Of a DNA stretch of 64,000 nt, positions 25,771 through 33,613 are shown piece by piece. How positions within the stretch are numbered: position 1 is the first letter of the stretch; each line of letters opens with the position of its first letter. The position numbers were made by a program, and so were the translations under genes. Source of the stretch: DATFDN01 sp963818725 (lineage in GTDB: Bacteria; Pseudomonadota; Alphaproteobacteria; Acetobacterales; Acetobacteraceae); NCBI GenBank assembly GCA_963818725.1, contig CAWFTU010000012.1, positions 62,001-126,000 on the forward strand, read 5' to 3'. Under the pieces are notes generated by a model. That model made no database searches. It had not been told where the DNA came from and was given only the letters and a program-made list of their open reading frames with translations.

Positions 25771-27066
25771 ATGTCCTACGCCGCCCTCTCCCAGCGCGAG
25801 GTTCCGCCATCCGCTTGGCGGCAGCGCCTGCTGCGCTATCTCGTGGTCGCTGGACCCGGCCTGATCGTGATGGTGGCGGATAACGATGCGGGCGCGGTCT
25901 CCACCTACACCCAGGCCGGGGCGCAGTATGGCACGAGCCTGCTGTGGGTGCTGCTGGTCCTGCTGCCGATCACCTACTTCGTGCAGGAGATGGTCGCCCG
26001 GCTCGGCATCGCCACCGGGCAGGGCCACGCGCGCATGATCTACCAGCGGTTCGGGACGTGGTGGGGACGATTCTCCCTAGCGGACCTGATGCTGGTGAAT
26101 TTCCTCACCTTGGTCACGGAGTTCGCCGCGATCGTCTTGGCGGCGCGCGGCCTCGGCGTCCCTCCGGTGATCGCCGTGCCGCTTGCCGCGATCGGTCTGA
26201 TTCTGCTGGTCGGCACCGGCAGCTATCGACGGTGGGAGCGCATGACGCTTGGGCTCTGCGCGCTGAGCCTTGCCTGGTTCGGGCTGGCCTGGATCGTCGG
26301 GCCGCGTTGGGGTGAGGTGCTGCGCGACGCGGTGGTGCCGAGCCTGCCTGCGGGGGGCCTGACGGGCCAGCTCGTCTTCGTCGTCATCGCCATCGTCGGC
26401 ACGACCATCGCGCCCTGGCAGCTTTTCTTCCAGCAATCCTGCGTCGCCGACAAGCGCCTGCGCTTCGCCGACCTGGGGGCGGCGCGTCTCGACACCTTCA
26501 TCGGCGCAGTCGCCGTCGTGGTTTTCGCCGGCTGCATGATGCTGGTCGGCGACGCGCTGCACCGGAGTGGCGGCACCTATCAGGATCCGGCGCAAATGGC
26601 CCAGGCGCTCGGCGGGGCGCTCGGCCGGGCAGGCACCACGCTCATTCTGCTGCTGATGTGCAACGCCGCGGTGCTCGGCGCGACCGCGATCTCGTTGTCC
26701 TCCGCCTGGGCCTGGAGCGAGGCAATGGGCGGGCGCAGCACGCTGGAGGCGCGCGTCAACGAGGCGCCCCAATTCTATGCCGCCTACGCGCTGTGCGTGG
26801 CCGCGGCGGCTGGGGTGGTGCTGATCCCCGGCGCTCCGTTGCAGACGATCATCCTTGGGGTGCAGGTGATCGCCGGGGTCATGCTGCCCTCGGCGATCGT
26901 GTTCCTTCAGCTCCTGCTGAATGACAAGGAGATGTTGGGCGAACGCTTCGTCAACCGCCGCTGGAACAACTGGGTGAACTGGAGCTGCATCACCCTGCTG
27001 TTCGCGCTGTCCCTCGTCCTGGCCGCGCAGGTGCTGCTGCCGGGCCTGTTCCCCGCCACAACCTGA
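25771..27066 (+). CDS. Nramp-superfamily divalent metal transporter with non-canonical metal site
   Basis: A 431-aa inner-membrane protein with about eleven hydrophobic helices. The Nramp fold is recognisable, but the two metal-binding motifs are changed. TM1 carries ADNDAG (D37-N38-D39) where manganese/iron Nramps have DPGN, and TM6 carries IAPW (A214-P215-W216) followed by QLFFQQS where they have MPH. This pattern matches the Nramp-related branch that includes NRMT-type magnesium transporters. Loss of the TM6 Met that gives transition-metal selectivity argues against a classical MntH. The gene lies behind a structured leader and is followed by a one-TM small protein. Confidence 0.8.
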   Translation: MSYAALSQREVPPSAWRQRLLRYLVVAGPGLIVMVADNDAGAVSTYTQAGAQYGTSLLWVLLVLLPITYFVQEMVARLGIATGQGHARMIYQRFGTWWGRFSLADLMLVNFLTLVTEFAAIVLAARGLGVPPVIAVPLAAIGLILLVGTGSYRRWERMTLGLCALSLAWFGLAWIVGPRWGEVLRDAVVPSLPAGGLTGQLVFVVIAIVGTTIAPWQLFFQQSCVADKRLRFADLGAARLDTFIGAVAVVVFAGCMMLVGDALHRSGGTYQDPAQMAQALGGALGRAGTTLILLLMCNAAVLGATAISLSSAWAWSEAMGGRSTLEARVNEAPQFYAAYALCVAAAAGVVLIPGAPLQTIILGVQVIAGVMLPSAIVFLQLLLNDKEMLGERFVNRRWNNWVNWSCITLLFALSLVLAAQVLLPGLFPATT

Positions 27067-27082
27067 CCACGGGAGAGCCGCC

Positions 27083-27271
27083 ATGTCCGACACCACGCTG
27101 GACACTCGTGTGATCCACCCGCTGGACGACGAGCCCGAGGTGAAGCTCTATCGTCCCGAGCTGGGCCGGATGCGGATGACACGGTCGGTCCGCGTCTCCC
27201 TGCTCCTGCTCCGCGGCTACTTGGTCCTGATGCTGCTGTTGGTAGCGGTGCGCGTGGCGGGGGGCGTGTAG
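27083..27271 (+). CDS. Small single-pass membrane protein after the Nramp gene
   Basis: A 62-aa protein from ATG 27083 with GGGAG upstream, 16 bases after the Nramp stop. An N-terminal hydrophilic part (MSDTTLDTRVIHPLDDEPEV) is followed by one strong transmembrane helix (VSLLLLRGYLVLMLLLVAVRVA). A small accessory subunit of the Nramp-like transporter is plausible from position, but no family is recognised. Confidence 0.65.
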   Translation: MSDTTLDTRVIHPLDDEPEVKLYRPELGRMRMTRSVRVSLLLLRGYLVLMLLLVAVRVAGGV

Positions 27272-27276
27272 CCCCG

Positions 27277-28077
27277 TCACTCCCCGCTGAACCGCGCTGG
27301 CCGCTTCTCCAGGAACGCGGCCACCGCCTCGCGGTGATCGGCGGTGGCGTGAACCAGCGCCTGCATCGCCGCCGCCATCTCCAGCAGCGTGTCCATCCGC
27401 ACGTTGCGGCCCTCCATCAACAGGCGCTTGGTCATGCGCACCGCGTGTGAGGGATTGACGGCGATCTTCTCGGCCAACGCGCGCGCCGTCCCGAGCAGCT
27501 CGCCATCCGGCACCACGCGGGAGACCAGGCCACAGGCCAGCGCCTCCCGCGCATCAATGATTTCGCCGGTGAAGGCCATCTCGCAGGCCTTCGAATAGCC
27601 CACCGCGCGAGGCAGCAGCCACGCCCCGCCATCGCCGGCGATCAGCCCAACTTTCACAAAGCTCTCCGCGAAACGGGCGCTCTCGCCAGCGACGCGGATG
27701 TCGCACATGCAGGCAAGATCGAGCCCGGCGCCGATCGCGGCTCCATTCACGGCGGCGATCATCGGCACGTCCACCCGCTCGAAGGCCAGCGGGATGCGCT
27801 GAATGCCTTCTTTGTAATATTGCATGGTGCGCGCCGGCACCTTCGCGCGCGCCTCGGCGGCGTCCCGCATGGCCCGCAAGTCCCCGCCCGAGCTGAACGC
27901 GCTTCCCGCGCCGGTTAGGATGCCCACGCGCACCGAGGGATCTGCGTTCAGTCGGCGCAACGCGTCCACGATCGCGTCCACTGTCTCGCGCTCGGAGATC
28001 GGGTTGCGCATCGCCGGGTCGTTTAGTGTGAGGGTGACGACGCCGCCGTCCTGCTGATAGAGCACTTTGTCGGTCAT
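27277..28077 (-). CDS. Enoyl-CoA hydratase/isomerase family protein
   Basis: A 266-aa crotonase-fold cytoplasmic enzyme. Oxyanion-hole segments are FSSGGDLRAM and VNGAAIGAGLDLACMCDIR. At the positions of the catalytic glutamates it has GDGGAWLLPR rather than a typical E-x-x-x-G-x-x-P, so a hydratase carrying both Glu residues is not assured and an isomerase or other crotonase chemistry is possible. The C-terminal FLEKRPARFSGE is typical of the family. It is followed on the same strand, upstream, by the acyl-CoA synthetase pseudogene, suggesting an acyl-CoA degradation unit. Confidence 0.85.
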   Translation of the reverse strand: MTDKVLYQQDGGVVTLTLNDPAMRNPISERETVDAIVDALRRLNADPSVRVGILTGAGSAFSSGGDLRAMRDAAEARAKVPARTMQYYKEGIQRIPLAFERVDVPMIAAVNGAAIGAGLDLACMCDIRVAGESARFAESFVKVGLIAGDGGAWLLPRAVGYSKACEMAFTGEIIDAREALACGLVSRVVPDGELLGTARALAEKIAVNPSHAVRMTKRLLMEGRNVRMDTLLEMAAAMQALVHATADHREAVAAFLEKRPARFSGE

Positions 28078-28087
28078 GGGGCCGCCC

Positions 28088-30194
28088 TTACCGCTTGCGC
28101 GTCGCCAATGCGTCCATTGCCTCGACCTGGCCCCCGCGCACCCAGAGTGGGTTCACCTCCAGCGCGTCCAGGTCAGGGCCGAGTACCAGTGCGGCGTTGC
28201 CGATCGCGGCAATGACCGCCGCGACTGCGTCCAGATCGGCCGCCGGTGTCCCGCGGGCACCGGCCAGCAGCTTGGCGCCGCGCAACTCGCCCAACATCCG
28301 CTTGGCTTCGGCGGGCGAGACCGGCAGCGGACGCAGCGCGACATCCTGTAGCATCTCGACCCACACGCCGCCGAGCCCGACCGCGATGACCGGCCCCCAT
28401 TGCGCGTCGCAGGTGCAGCCGACGAACAATTCCAGCCCGCCGCTGCGCATCGGCGCCACCAGGACGCCATCCACGCGCGCGCCGGCCGGTGCCGCGGAAC
28501 GGACGCGCCGGTACGCCGCCTCGATGGCTTGGTCACCTTCGAGGTTTAGCGCCACGCCGCCGATGTCGCTCTTGTGCTGTATGTCATCGGAAGCGATCTT
28601 CAGGACCACGCGTCCCCCAAGCCGCCGCGCCGCCGCGATGGCGTGCTCTGCGTCGGCGGCAAGCTCCGTTGGGACCACCGGGACATTATGCTCGGCGAGG
28701 AAGGCGAGCGCTGCCCGCTCCGAAAGCGGCAACTCATGCCTGCTGGCGACCGCAGGCGTCACCACGGGAGAAGCCTCGCGCCCCGCCTGCTCGGACCACC
28801 AAAAGGCATTCGCCAGCGCGTTGACGCCATGATGAATGCCGCACCCCACGTACGGCAATCCGGTTTCCTGCATCACGCGGTACGCGGTTTCTGTCACAGG
28901 CTTGAGCGTGTGGCTTATCATCAGCGCGGGTATCGGCGCCGCCTTCAGTCCCGCGCCGATATGCTTTAGCGCCGCGATGACAAATTCGGTGGCGGATTCC
29001 TCGGATGTCGGGACATCGAACAGACAAGCGAGCACCGAGAACTCCGGCTGTGCGCCCATGATCCGCAAGCCTTGCTCGAACAGGTCGGGTTGCAACACGG
29101 CGCCGCCGGTAATGTCGAGCGGGTTGTGCGGCGTGCCGAACGCGGGCAGGGCTTCGCGCAGCGCGCCGGTCGCCGTCCGCGACAGCTCTGGGATCGGCAG
29201 CGCCGTCACCGAGGCGCGGTCCGCGAAGATCTCGCACGCGCCGCCGGAAACCGAGACCAAGCCGACGCCGTTGCGGGGCACCACGCCGGTTCGCGTAATG
29301 ACGTCGGCGGTGAACAACAAATCCTCGATCGAACTCGACTCGCACGATCCCAAGCTGGCGGCAGACCCCGGTGAACACGCGGTCATCGCCGACCAGCGCC
29401 CCGGTATGGGCCTGCGCCGATTTCGCGGTGATCTCCGAGAGGCCAATTTTGAGCGCAATGATCGGCTTGCGCGCCGCCAGCGCCTTGCGCGCGGCGGCGG
29501 TGAACCGCCCGGCGTCGCGGATCGTCTCGGCGAACAACGCGATCGCCCGGACCTCGGGCACATCGAGAAGGTGATCGATGAAGGTTGCCGCGTCGAGATC
29601 GGCCTCGTTGCCAGTGGAGATCATATGGCTCAGCCCGATCTCCTGCTGCTGGGCGAGCGCGGCGATGAAGGCCGCCGTCGCGCCGCTCTGCGCGATGACG
29701 GCGATCCCACCAGGGTTGCGCGGGGAGCGGAACCCGCCGGTCCAAAGCGGTACGTTGTCGAGGAAATTCACCAGGCCGAGGCAGTTGGGGCCGAGCAGCG
29801 AGATGCCGTACTGGCGCACCAGCCCGGCCAGGCGCTGTTGCAGCTCGCGCCCTTCCTCGCCGGTCTCGGCAAAGCCCGAGGTGAGCATGATCGCGCTGCG
29901 CGCGCCGGCGGCGGCAAGGTCGGAGAGCGCCTCCTCCATCGCCGCTTGCGGCACCATGATCAGGCCGAGGTCGATCGGCTGGCCCACCGCCACGCAGGAC
30001 GTCGCCGCGGGACGGCCATGCACGGTCCCGCCGCGGCGGCTGACAAGATAGACCTCTCCAGCATATTTCCGGTTCATTAGATTATCGAAGGTGCCCCGCG
30101 ACCAGAGGGAGCGGTCGGTTGCCCCAATCAGGGCGACCGAGCGCGGGCGGAGCATCGTGGATAGATCCCGAGTCGGCGCGCCGCCCTCGTTCAT
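28088..30194 (-). pseudogene. ADP-forming acyl-CoA (acetyl-CoA) synthetase, frameshifted
   Basis: ATG 30194 starts MNEGGAPTRDLSTMLRPRSV. The CoA-binding domain (SVALIGATDRSLWSRGT), the ligase-CoA domain with AVIAQSGATAAFIAALA and the phospho-His motif AQAHTGALVGDD are in one frame. The frame is lost after QLGIVRV, between about 29325 and 29345. The continuation (SSIEDLLFTADVITRTG to the ATP-grasp domain, with DIQHKSDIGGVALNL and ending at 28088) is in the next frame, consistent with one extra base. Restored length is about 700 aa, normal for fused alpha-beta synthetases. It would convert acyl-CoA to acid plus ATP, or the reverse. Confidence 0.87.
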
Positions 30195-30262
30195 GGCATT
30201 TCCTCGTGTTTCTTGGGCGAGTGTGGCACGCCAATCCGAGGCCGGCCACCCGTCGGCTGGCG

Positions 30263-31027
30263 TCAATGGATCAGCTTGCTACCTGCGGCCAGCATCACGA
30301 GAGCGAGCACAGGGCGCAGTACCCGCTCCGGCACGTGGGCGGCCAGCAAACTACCCACGATGACGCCGGGAACGGAGCCTAAAAGCAAAGCCCCGAGCAG
30401 GCCCCAGTCGATGCTGCCGAGCCACCAATGGCCCAGGCCCGCCAGCAGGGTCAGCGGTACGGCGTGGGCAATATCGACTCCGACGATGCGCGAGGTGGGC
30501 AGGTGCGGGTAAAGAAAGGTCAGCATGACCACTCCAAGAGCGCCGGCGCCGACCGAAGTGAGCGTGACCAGCACGCCCAGCAAGACACCGGCCGCGACGG
30601 TCAGCGCCGCTGCCCAGCCCCGCGACAGTCGTTCGGCCGCCGGCCCGGTAAGCCGCAGCAGCGTGCCTTTGAACAGCACCATCACGGCGGTCAGTATGAC
30701 GGAGATTCCGAGTAGGAGCGTAATGGTCCGCATCGCGCCCGCCGAGTGCAATCGCTCGGAGAGGAACACGATGGTCAGGGCGGAAGCAGGCAGGCTGCCA
30801 GCGGCAAGCCGCAGCACGATGCGCCATGCGACTGTGCGGCCGATCTCATGCACCGTGGTTCCTACCGACTTGGTGACGAAAGCCTGCAGGAGGTCGGTGC
30901 CGACGGCGCTTACGGGAGCGATCCCGAACGCAAGGATCAGCAGCGGTGTCATGAGCGAGCCGCCGCCCACGCCCGTCAGGCCGATCAGCAAGCCAACCAA
31001 GAACCCTGCAAGCGGGTAGAGGTGCAT
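30263..31027 (-). CDS. TauE/SafE family sulfite exporter-type membrane protein
   Basis: A 254-aa inner-membrane protein from ATG 31027 with about eight hydrophobic segments. The duplicated TauE motif is visible as GFLVGLLIGLTGVGGGSLMTP and GVLLGVLVTLTSVGAGALGVV. It lies directly downstream of the cysJ-cysH-cysI genes on the same strand, separated by a GC palindromic repeat. This location suggests it either removes excess sulfite made by APS reductase or moves sulfate or a sulfur compound for the assimilatory pathway; the sequence cannot decide direction. Confidence 0.85.
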   Translation of the reverse strand: MHLYPLAGFLVGLLIGLTGVGGGSLMTPLLILAFGIAPVSAVGTDLLQAFVTKSVGTTVHEIGRTVAWRIVLRLAAGSLPASALTIVFLSERLHSAGAMRTITLLLGISVILTAVMVLFKGTLLRLTGPAAERLSRGWAAALTVAAGVLLGVLVTLTSVGAGALGVVMLTFLYPHLPTSRIVGVDIAHAVPLTLLAGLGHWWLGSIDWGLLGALLLGSVPGVIVGSLLAAHVPERVLRPVLALVMLAAGSKLIH

Positions 31028-31044
31028 GTAAGTTGATCTCTGGC

Positions 31045-31125
31045 CGGTCCCCTCCCACAAGGGAGGGAGCATTCGTCACGGCGCGTTCCTCCCCTCCCCC
31101 TGTGGAAGGGGGGCTCCTTCGCGAG
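31045..31125. repeat. GC-rich palindromic repeat between cysI and the TauE gene
   Basis: CCCTCCCACAAGGGAGGG and, after about 30 bases, CCCCTCCCCCTGTGGAAGGG form self-complementary and mutually complementary arms. They belong to the same kind of element that has entered cysH at 33529-33586, though more degenerate. Its position fits an attenuator between cysI and the exporter gene. Confidence 0.55.
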
Positions 31126-31130
31126 TGATA

Positions 31131-32837
31131 TCAGGGAGACAGCCCGGGCGCGAGATCGGCGTGAAAGCCGTTGTTCGCCGTCGTCGCCCGCACCAGTCCT
31201 GCGCGGATCACGTAATCCGAGAAGCGCTCACCCGACATCCGCTCGCGCGCATAGGCCGCGAAAATCGGCCGCAATGCGCTCACGATCTCCTCATGGCCGA
31301 TCTGTTTGCGGTACAGCTTCGACAGGCGCGTGCCGTCGAAGGCCCCGCCGAGATAGAGGTTGTACGACCCAGGGCCGGTCCCCACCAATCCGATCTCCGC
31401 GAGATAGGGCCGCGCGCAGCCATTCGGGCAGCCGGTCATGCGCAACGTGATCTCGTCGTCGCGCAGGCCGCTCTGCTCGATTTCGGACTCCAGCGCGGTC
31501 ACCAGGTCGGGCAGGTACCGCTCGCTCTCGGCGAGCGCGAGGCCGCAGGTGGGAAGCGCGACGCAGGCCATGGCGTTGCGCCGGAGCGCCGAGACCGGGG
31601 CGGAAAGCCCGTGCTCCGTCATCATCGCCTCGATGCGCGGCTTCTGGTCGGGCGCCACGTTGGCAATGATCAGGTTCTGGTTCGGGGTGATGAGGAACAG
31701 CCCATCATGGACCTCGGCAAGCGCGCGCAGCCCGCTCAGCAGCGCGCGGCCGGGCCGGTCGGCAACGCGGCCGTTCTCGACGAACAGGCAATAATGCCAG
31801 GCGCCGTCATCGCCCTGGATCCAACCCGTCGGGTCGCCGGAACGCTCGAACGCATAGGGCCGCGCCGGCTCCAACGTGAAGCCAAGACGCCGCTCCAGCT
31901 CGGCCTGGAACGCGGCGAGCCCATGCCGCTCAATCGTGTATTTCAGACGGGCGCGCTTGCGGTCGGCCCGGTCGCCCCAGTCGCGCTGCACGGTGACGAC
32001 GTGCTCGCAGACCGACAGCACCTGATCGGGTCGGCAGAAGCCGATCAGGTCGCCGGTGCGGGGGAAGGTGTCGGGCTCGCCATGGGTCATGCCCATGCCG
32101 CCGCCCACCGCGACGTTGTATCCGGCGATCGCGCCGTTCTCGACGATCGCGATCAGGCCGATCTCATGGGCGAACGCGTCGACATCGTTCAGAGGCGGGA
32201 CCGCGATGGCGATCTTGAACTTGCGCGGCAAGTAGGTGCGGCCAAGGATCGGCTCGTCCTCCTCCTCCCCGCCCGCGACTTGCTCGCCATCGATGAAGAT
32301 GCCGTGCCAGGCGCGTGAGCGCGGGCGCAGATGCTCGCTGATCGCCCGCGCCGTCGCCAGCGCCTCGGCGTGGACCGAGGACCGGTACGGGTTCGGCGTG
32401 CAGATGACATTGCGGTTCACATCGCCGCAGGCCGCGATCGTGTCCAGCATCGCGGCGTGGATCGCCTGGATGGCGGGGCGGAGATTGCTCTTGATGATGC
32501 CGTGAAACTGGATGGTCTGGCGCGTCGTCAGCCGGAGCGTGCCATTGCCGCGCTCCTCGGCCATGTCATGCATGGCGATCCACTGGCGCGTGGTCAGCGC
32601 GCCGCCGGGGACGCGCAAGCGGGCCATGAAGGTGAACGCCTTTTCCATCTTCTTCTTGGCGCGCTCGGGTCGCAGGTCGCGGTCGTCCTGCTGGTAGATG
32701 CCGTGGAATTTCGTGAGCTGCGTGTCGTCCTCGGAGACGGCGCCGGAGATGCGCTCCCGCAGACCTTCCGCGATGGTGCCGCGCAGGAAGTTGCTCTCCT
32801 CCTTCAGCGTCTCGTTGCGCGACAGCTTGGGTGTCAT
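31131..32837 (-). CDS. cysI: Assimilatory sulfite reductase, hemoprotein beta subunit
   Basis: A 568-aa cytoplasmic enzyme reducing sulfite to sulfide with electrons from CysJ. Siroheme/4Fe-4S ligands are C425 and C431 (ACVALPTCG) and C470 and C474 (GCPNGCARP). Ferredoxin-like and nitrite/sulfite-reductase repeats precede these, with TTRQTIQFHGI and CGDVNRNVICTPNP. Length matches E. coli CysI (570 aa). Its start overlaps the cysH stop by four bases (ATGA), so cysJ, cysH and cysI form one coupled minus-strand operon. Confidence 0.95.
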   Translation of the reverse strand: MTPKLSRNETLKEESNFLRGTIAEGLRERISGAVSEDDTQLTKFHGIYQQDDRDLRPERAKKKMEKAFTFMARLRVPGGALTTRQWIAMHDMAEERGNGTLRLTTRQTIQFHGIIKSNLRPAIQAIHAAMLDTIAACGDVNRNVICTPNPYRSSVHAEALATARAISEHLRPRSRAWHGIFIDGEQVAGGEEEDEPILGRTYLPRKFKIAIAVPPLNDVDAFAHEIGLIAIVENGAIAGYNVAVGGGMGMTHGEPDTFPRTGDLIGFCRPDQVLSVCEHVVTVQRDWGDRADRKRARLKYTIERHGLAAFQAELERRLGFTLEPARPYAFERSGDPTGWIQGDDGAWHYCLFVENGRVADRPGRALLSGLRALAEVHDGLFLITPNQNLIIANVAPDQKPRIEAMMTEHGLSAPVSALRRNAMACVALPTCGLALAESERYLPDLVTALESEIEQSGLRDDEITLRMTGCPNGCARPYLAEIGLVGTGPGSYNLYLGGAFDGTRLSKLYRKQIGHEEIVSALRPIFAAYARERMSGERFSDYVIRAGLVRATTANNGFHADLAPGLSP

Positions 32838-33613
32838 GCCGGTAGCCTCTCAGGTGTGACGCGCCGCAGGTGAATGCCGCATTCGGTCTTGGCCCGCCCG
32901 GCCCAGCGGCCGGCCCGCGCATCCTCGCCGGGCCGCACGGGCCGCGTGCAGGGCGCGCACCCGATGGAGCGGAAGCCCCGCGCCACCAACGGATGCGGGG
33001 GCAGGTCGTGGCGGGCGAAATAGGCGAGGATGTCCGTCTCTGTCCAGTCGGCGAGTGGATTCACCTTCACGCGCCCGTCCGGCTCGCGCTCGATCGGCTC
33101 GAGCGCCCCGCGCGCGCCGCCCTGGAACCGCTTGCGCCCTGTGATCCAAGCCTCGAAACCGGCCAGCGCCGCGTCTAGCGGCTCGACCTTGCGCTGCCAG
33201 CAGCAGCTATCAGGGTCGCTGCGCCACAGATCGCCGCCTGGATCGAATTGGGCGATCCGCTTGCGCTCGGGGCGCACGGTGCGGATGTCGCGCAGGCCGA
33301 GCCGCGCGGCCAAGGTCTCGCGGTACTGGAGGGTCTCGGGAAACAGCTTGCCGGTGTCAAGAAAGATCACCGGCGTCGCCCGGTCGATCGCCGCGACCAT
33401 GTGCAGCAGCACCACGCTTTCCGCGCCGAAGGACGAGACGAGCGCGATGCGCCGGGGAAAGCGGGTATGGAGTGCCCAGCGGAGCAAGGTTGTCGCGAAG
33501 GCCCCTCCCGCAGCGCCCCCTCCCCTAACCCCCTCCCGCAAGGGGAGGGGGCTCCTTTCTTCTCCCCCTCCCCTTGCGGGAGGGGGAAGGAGGGAGGGGT
33601 CCACCGCCCCCAT
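32834..33613 (-). CDS. cysH: Assimilatory APS reductase (iron-sulfur type) with repeat-derived N-terminus
   Basis: A 259-aa enzyme reducing adenylylsulfate to sulfite. The PAPS-reductase fold shows VSSFGAESVVLLHM and FLDTGKLFPETLQYR. Cys residues C137-C138 (SCCWQRKVEPL) and C219/C222 (GCAPCTRPV) are the 4Fe-4S ligands that mark APS rather than PAPS reductases. The thioredoxin-reactive Cys is in ECGIH (C245). The ATG at 33613 overlaps the cysJ stop. Residues about 8-33 (LLPPPARGGGEERSPLPLRE and onward) are a translation of a palindromic repeat, and the conserved protein begins only near TTLLRWALHTRFP at residue 41. Confidence 0.9.
   Translation of the reverse strand: MGAVDPSLLPPPARGGGEERSPLPLREGVRGGGAAGGAFATTLLRWALHTRFPRRIALVSSFGAESVVLLHMVAAIDRATPVIFLDTGKLFPETLQYRETLAARLGLRDIRTVRPERKRIAQFDPGGDLWRSDPDSCCWQRKVEPLDAALAGFEAWITGRKRFQGGARGALEPIEREPDGRVKVNPLADWTETDILAYFARHDLPPHPLVARGFRSIGCAPCTRPVRPGEDARAGRWAGRAKTECGIHLRRVTPERLPA
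33529..33586. repeat. Palindromic repeat inserted in the cysH 5' coding end
   Basis: A 23-base arm at 33529-33551 (containing CCTCCCGCAAGGGGAGG) is the exact reverse complement of 33564-33586, separated by twelve bases. Each arm is also partly self-complementary. The reading frame of cysH passes through it without a stop. Related but degenerate arms lie at 31045-31125. Confidence 0.8.

Noticed and set aside
25771..27066. Naming the Nramp gene mntH
   Set aside because: The DPGN and MPH motifs that define Mn/Fe Nramps are both absent.
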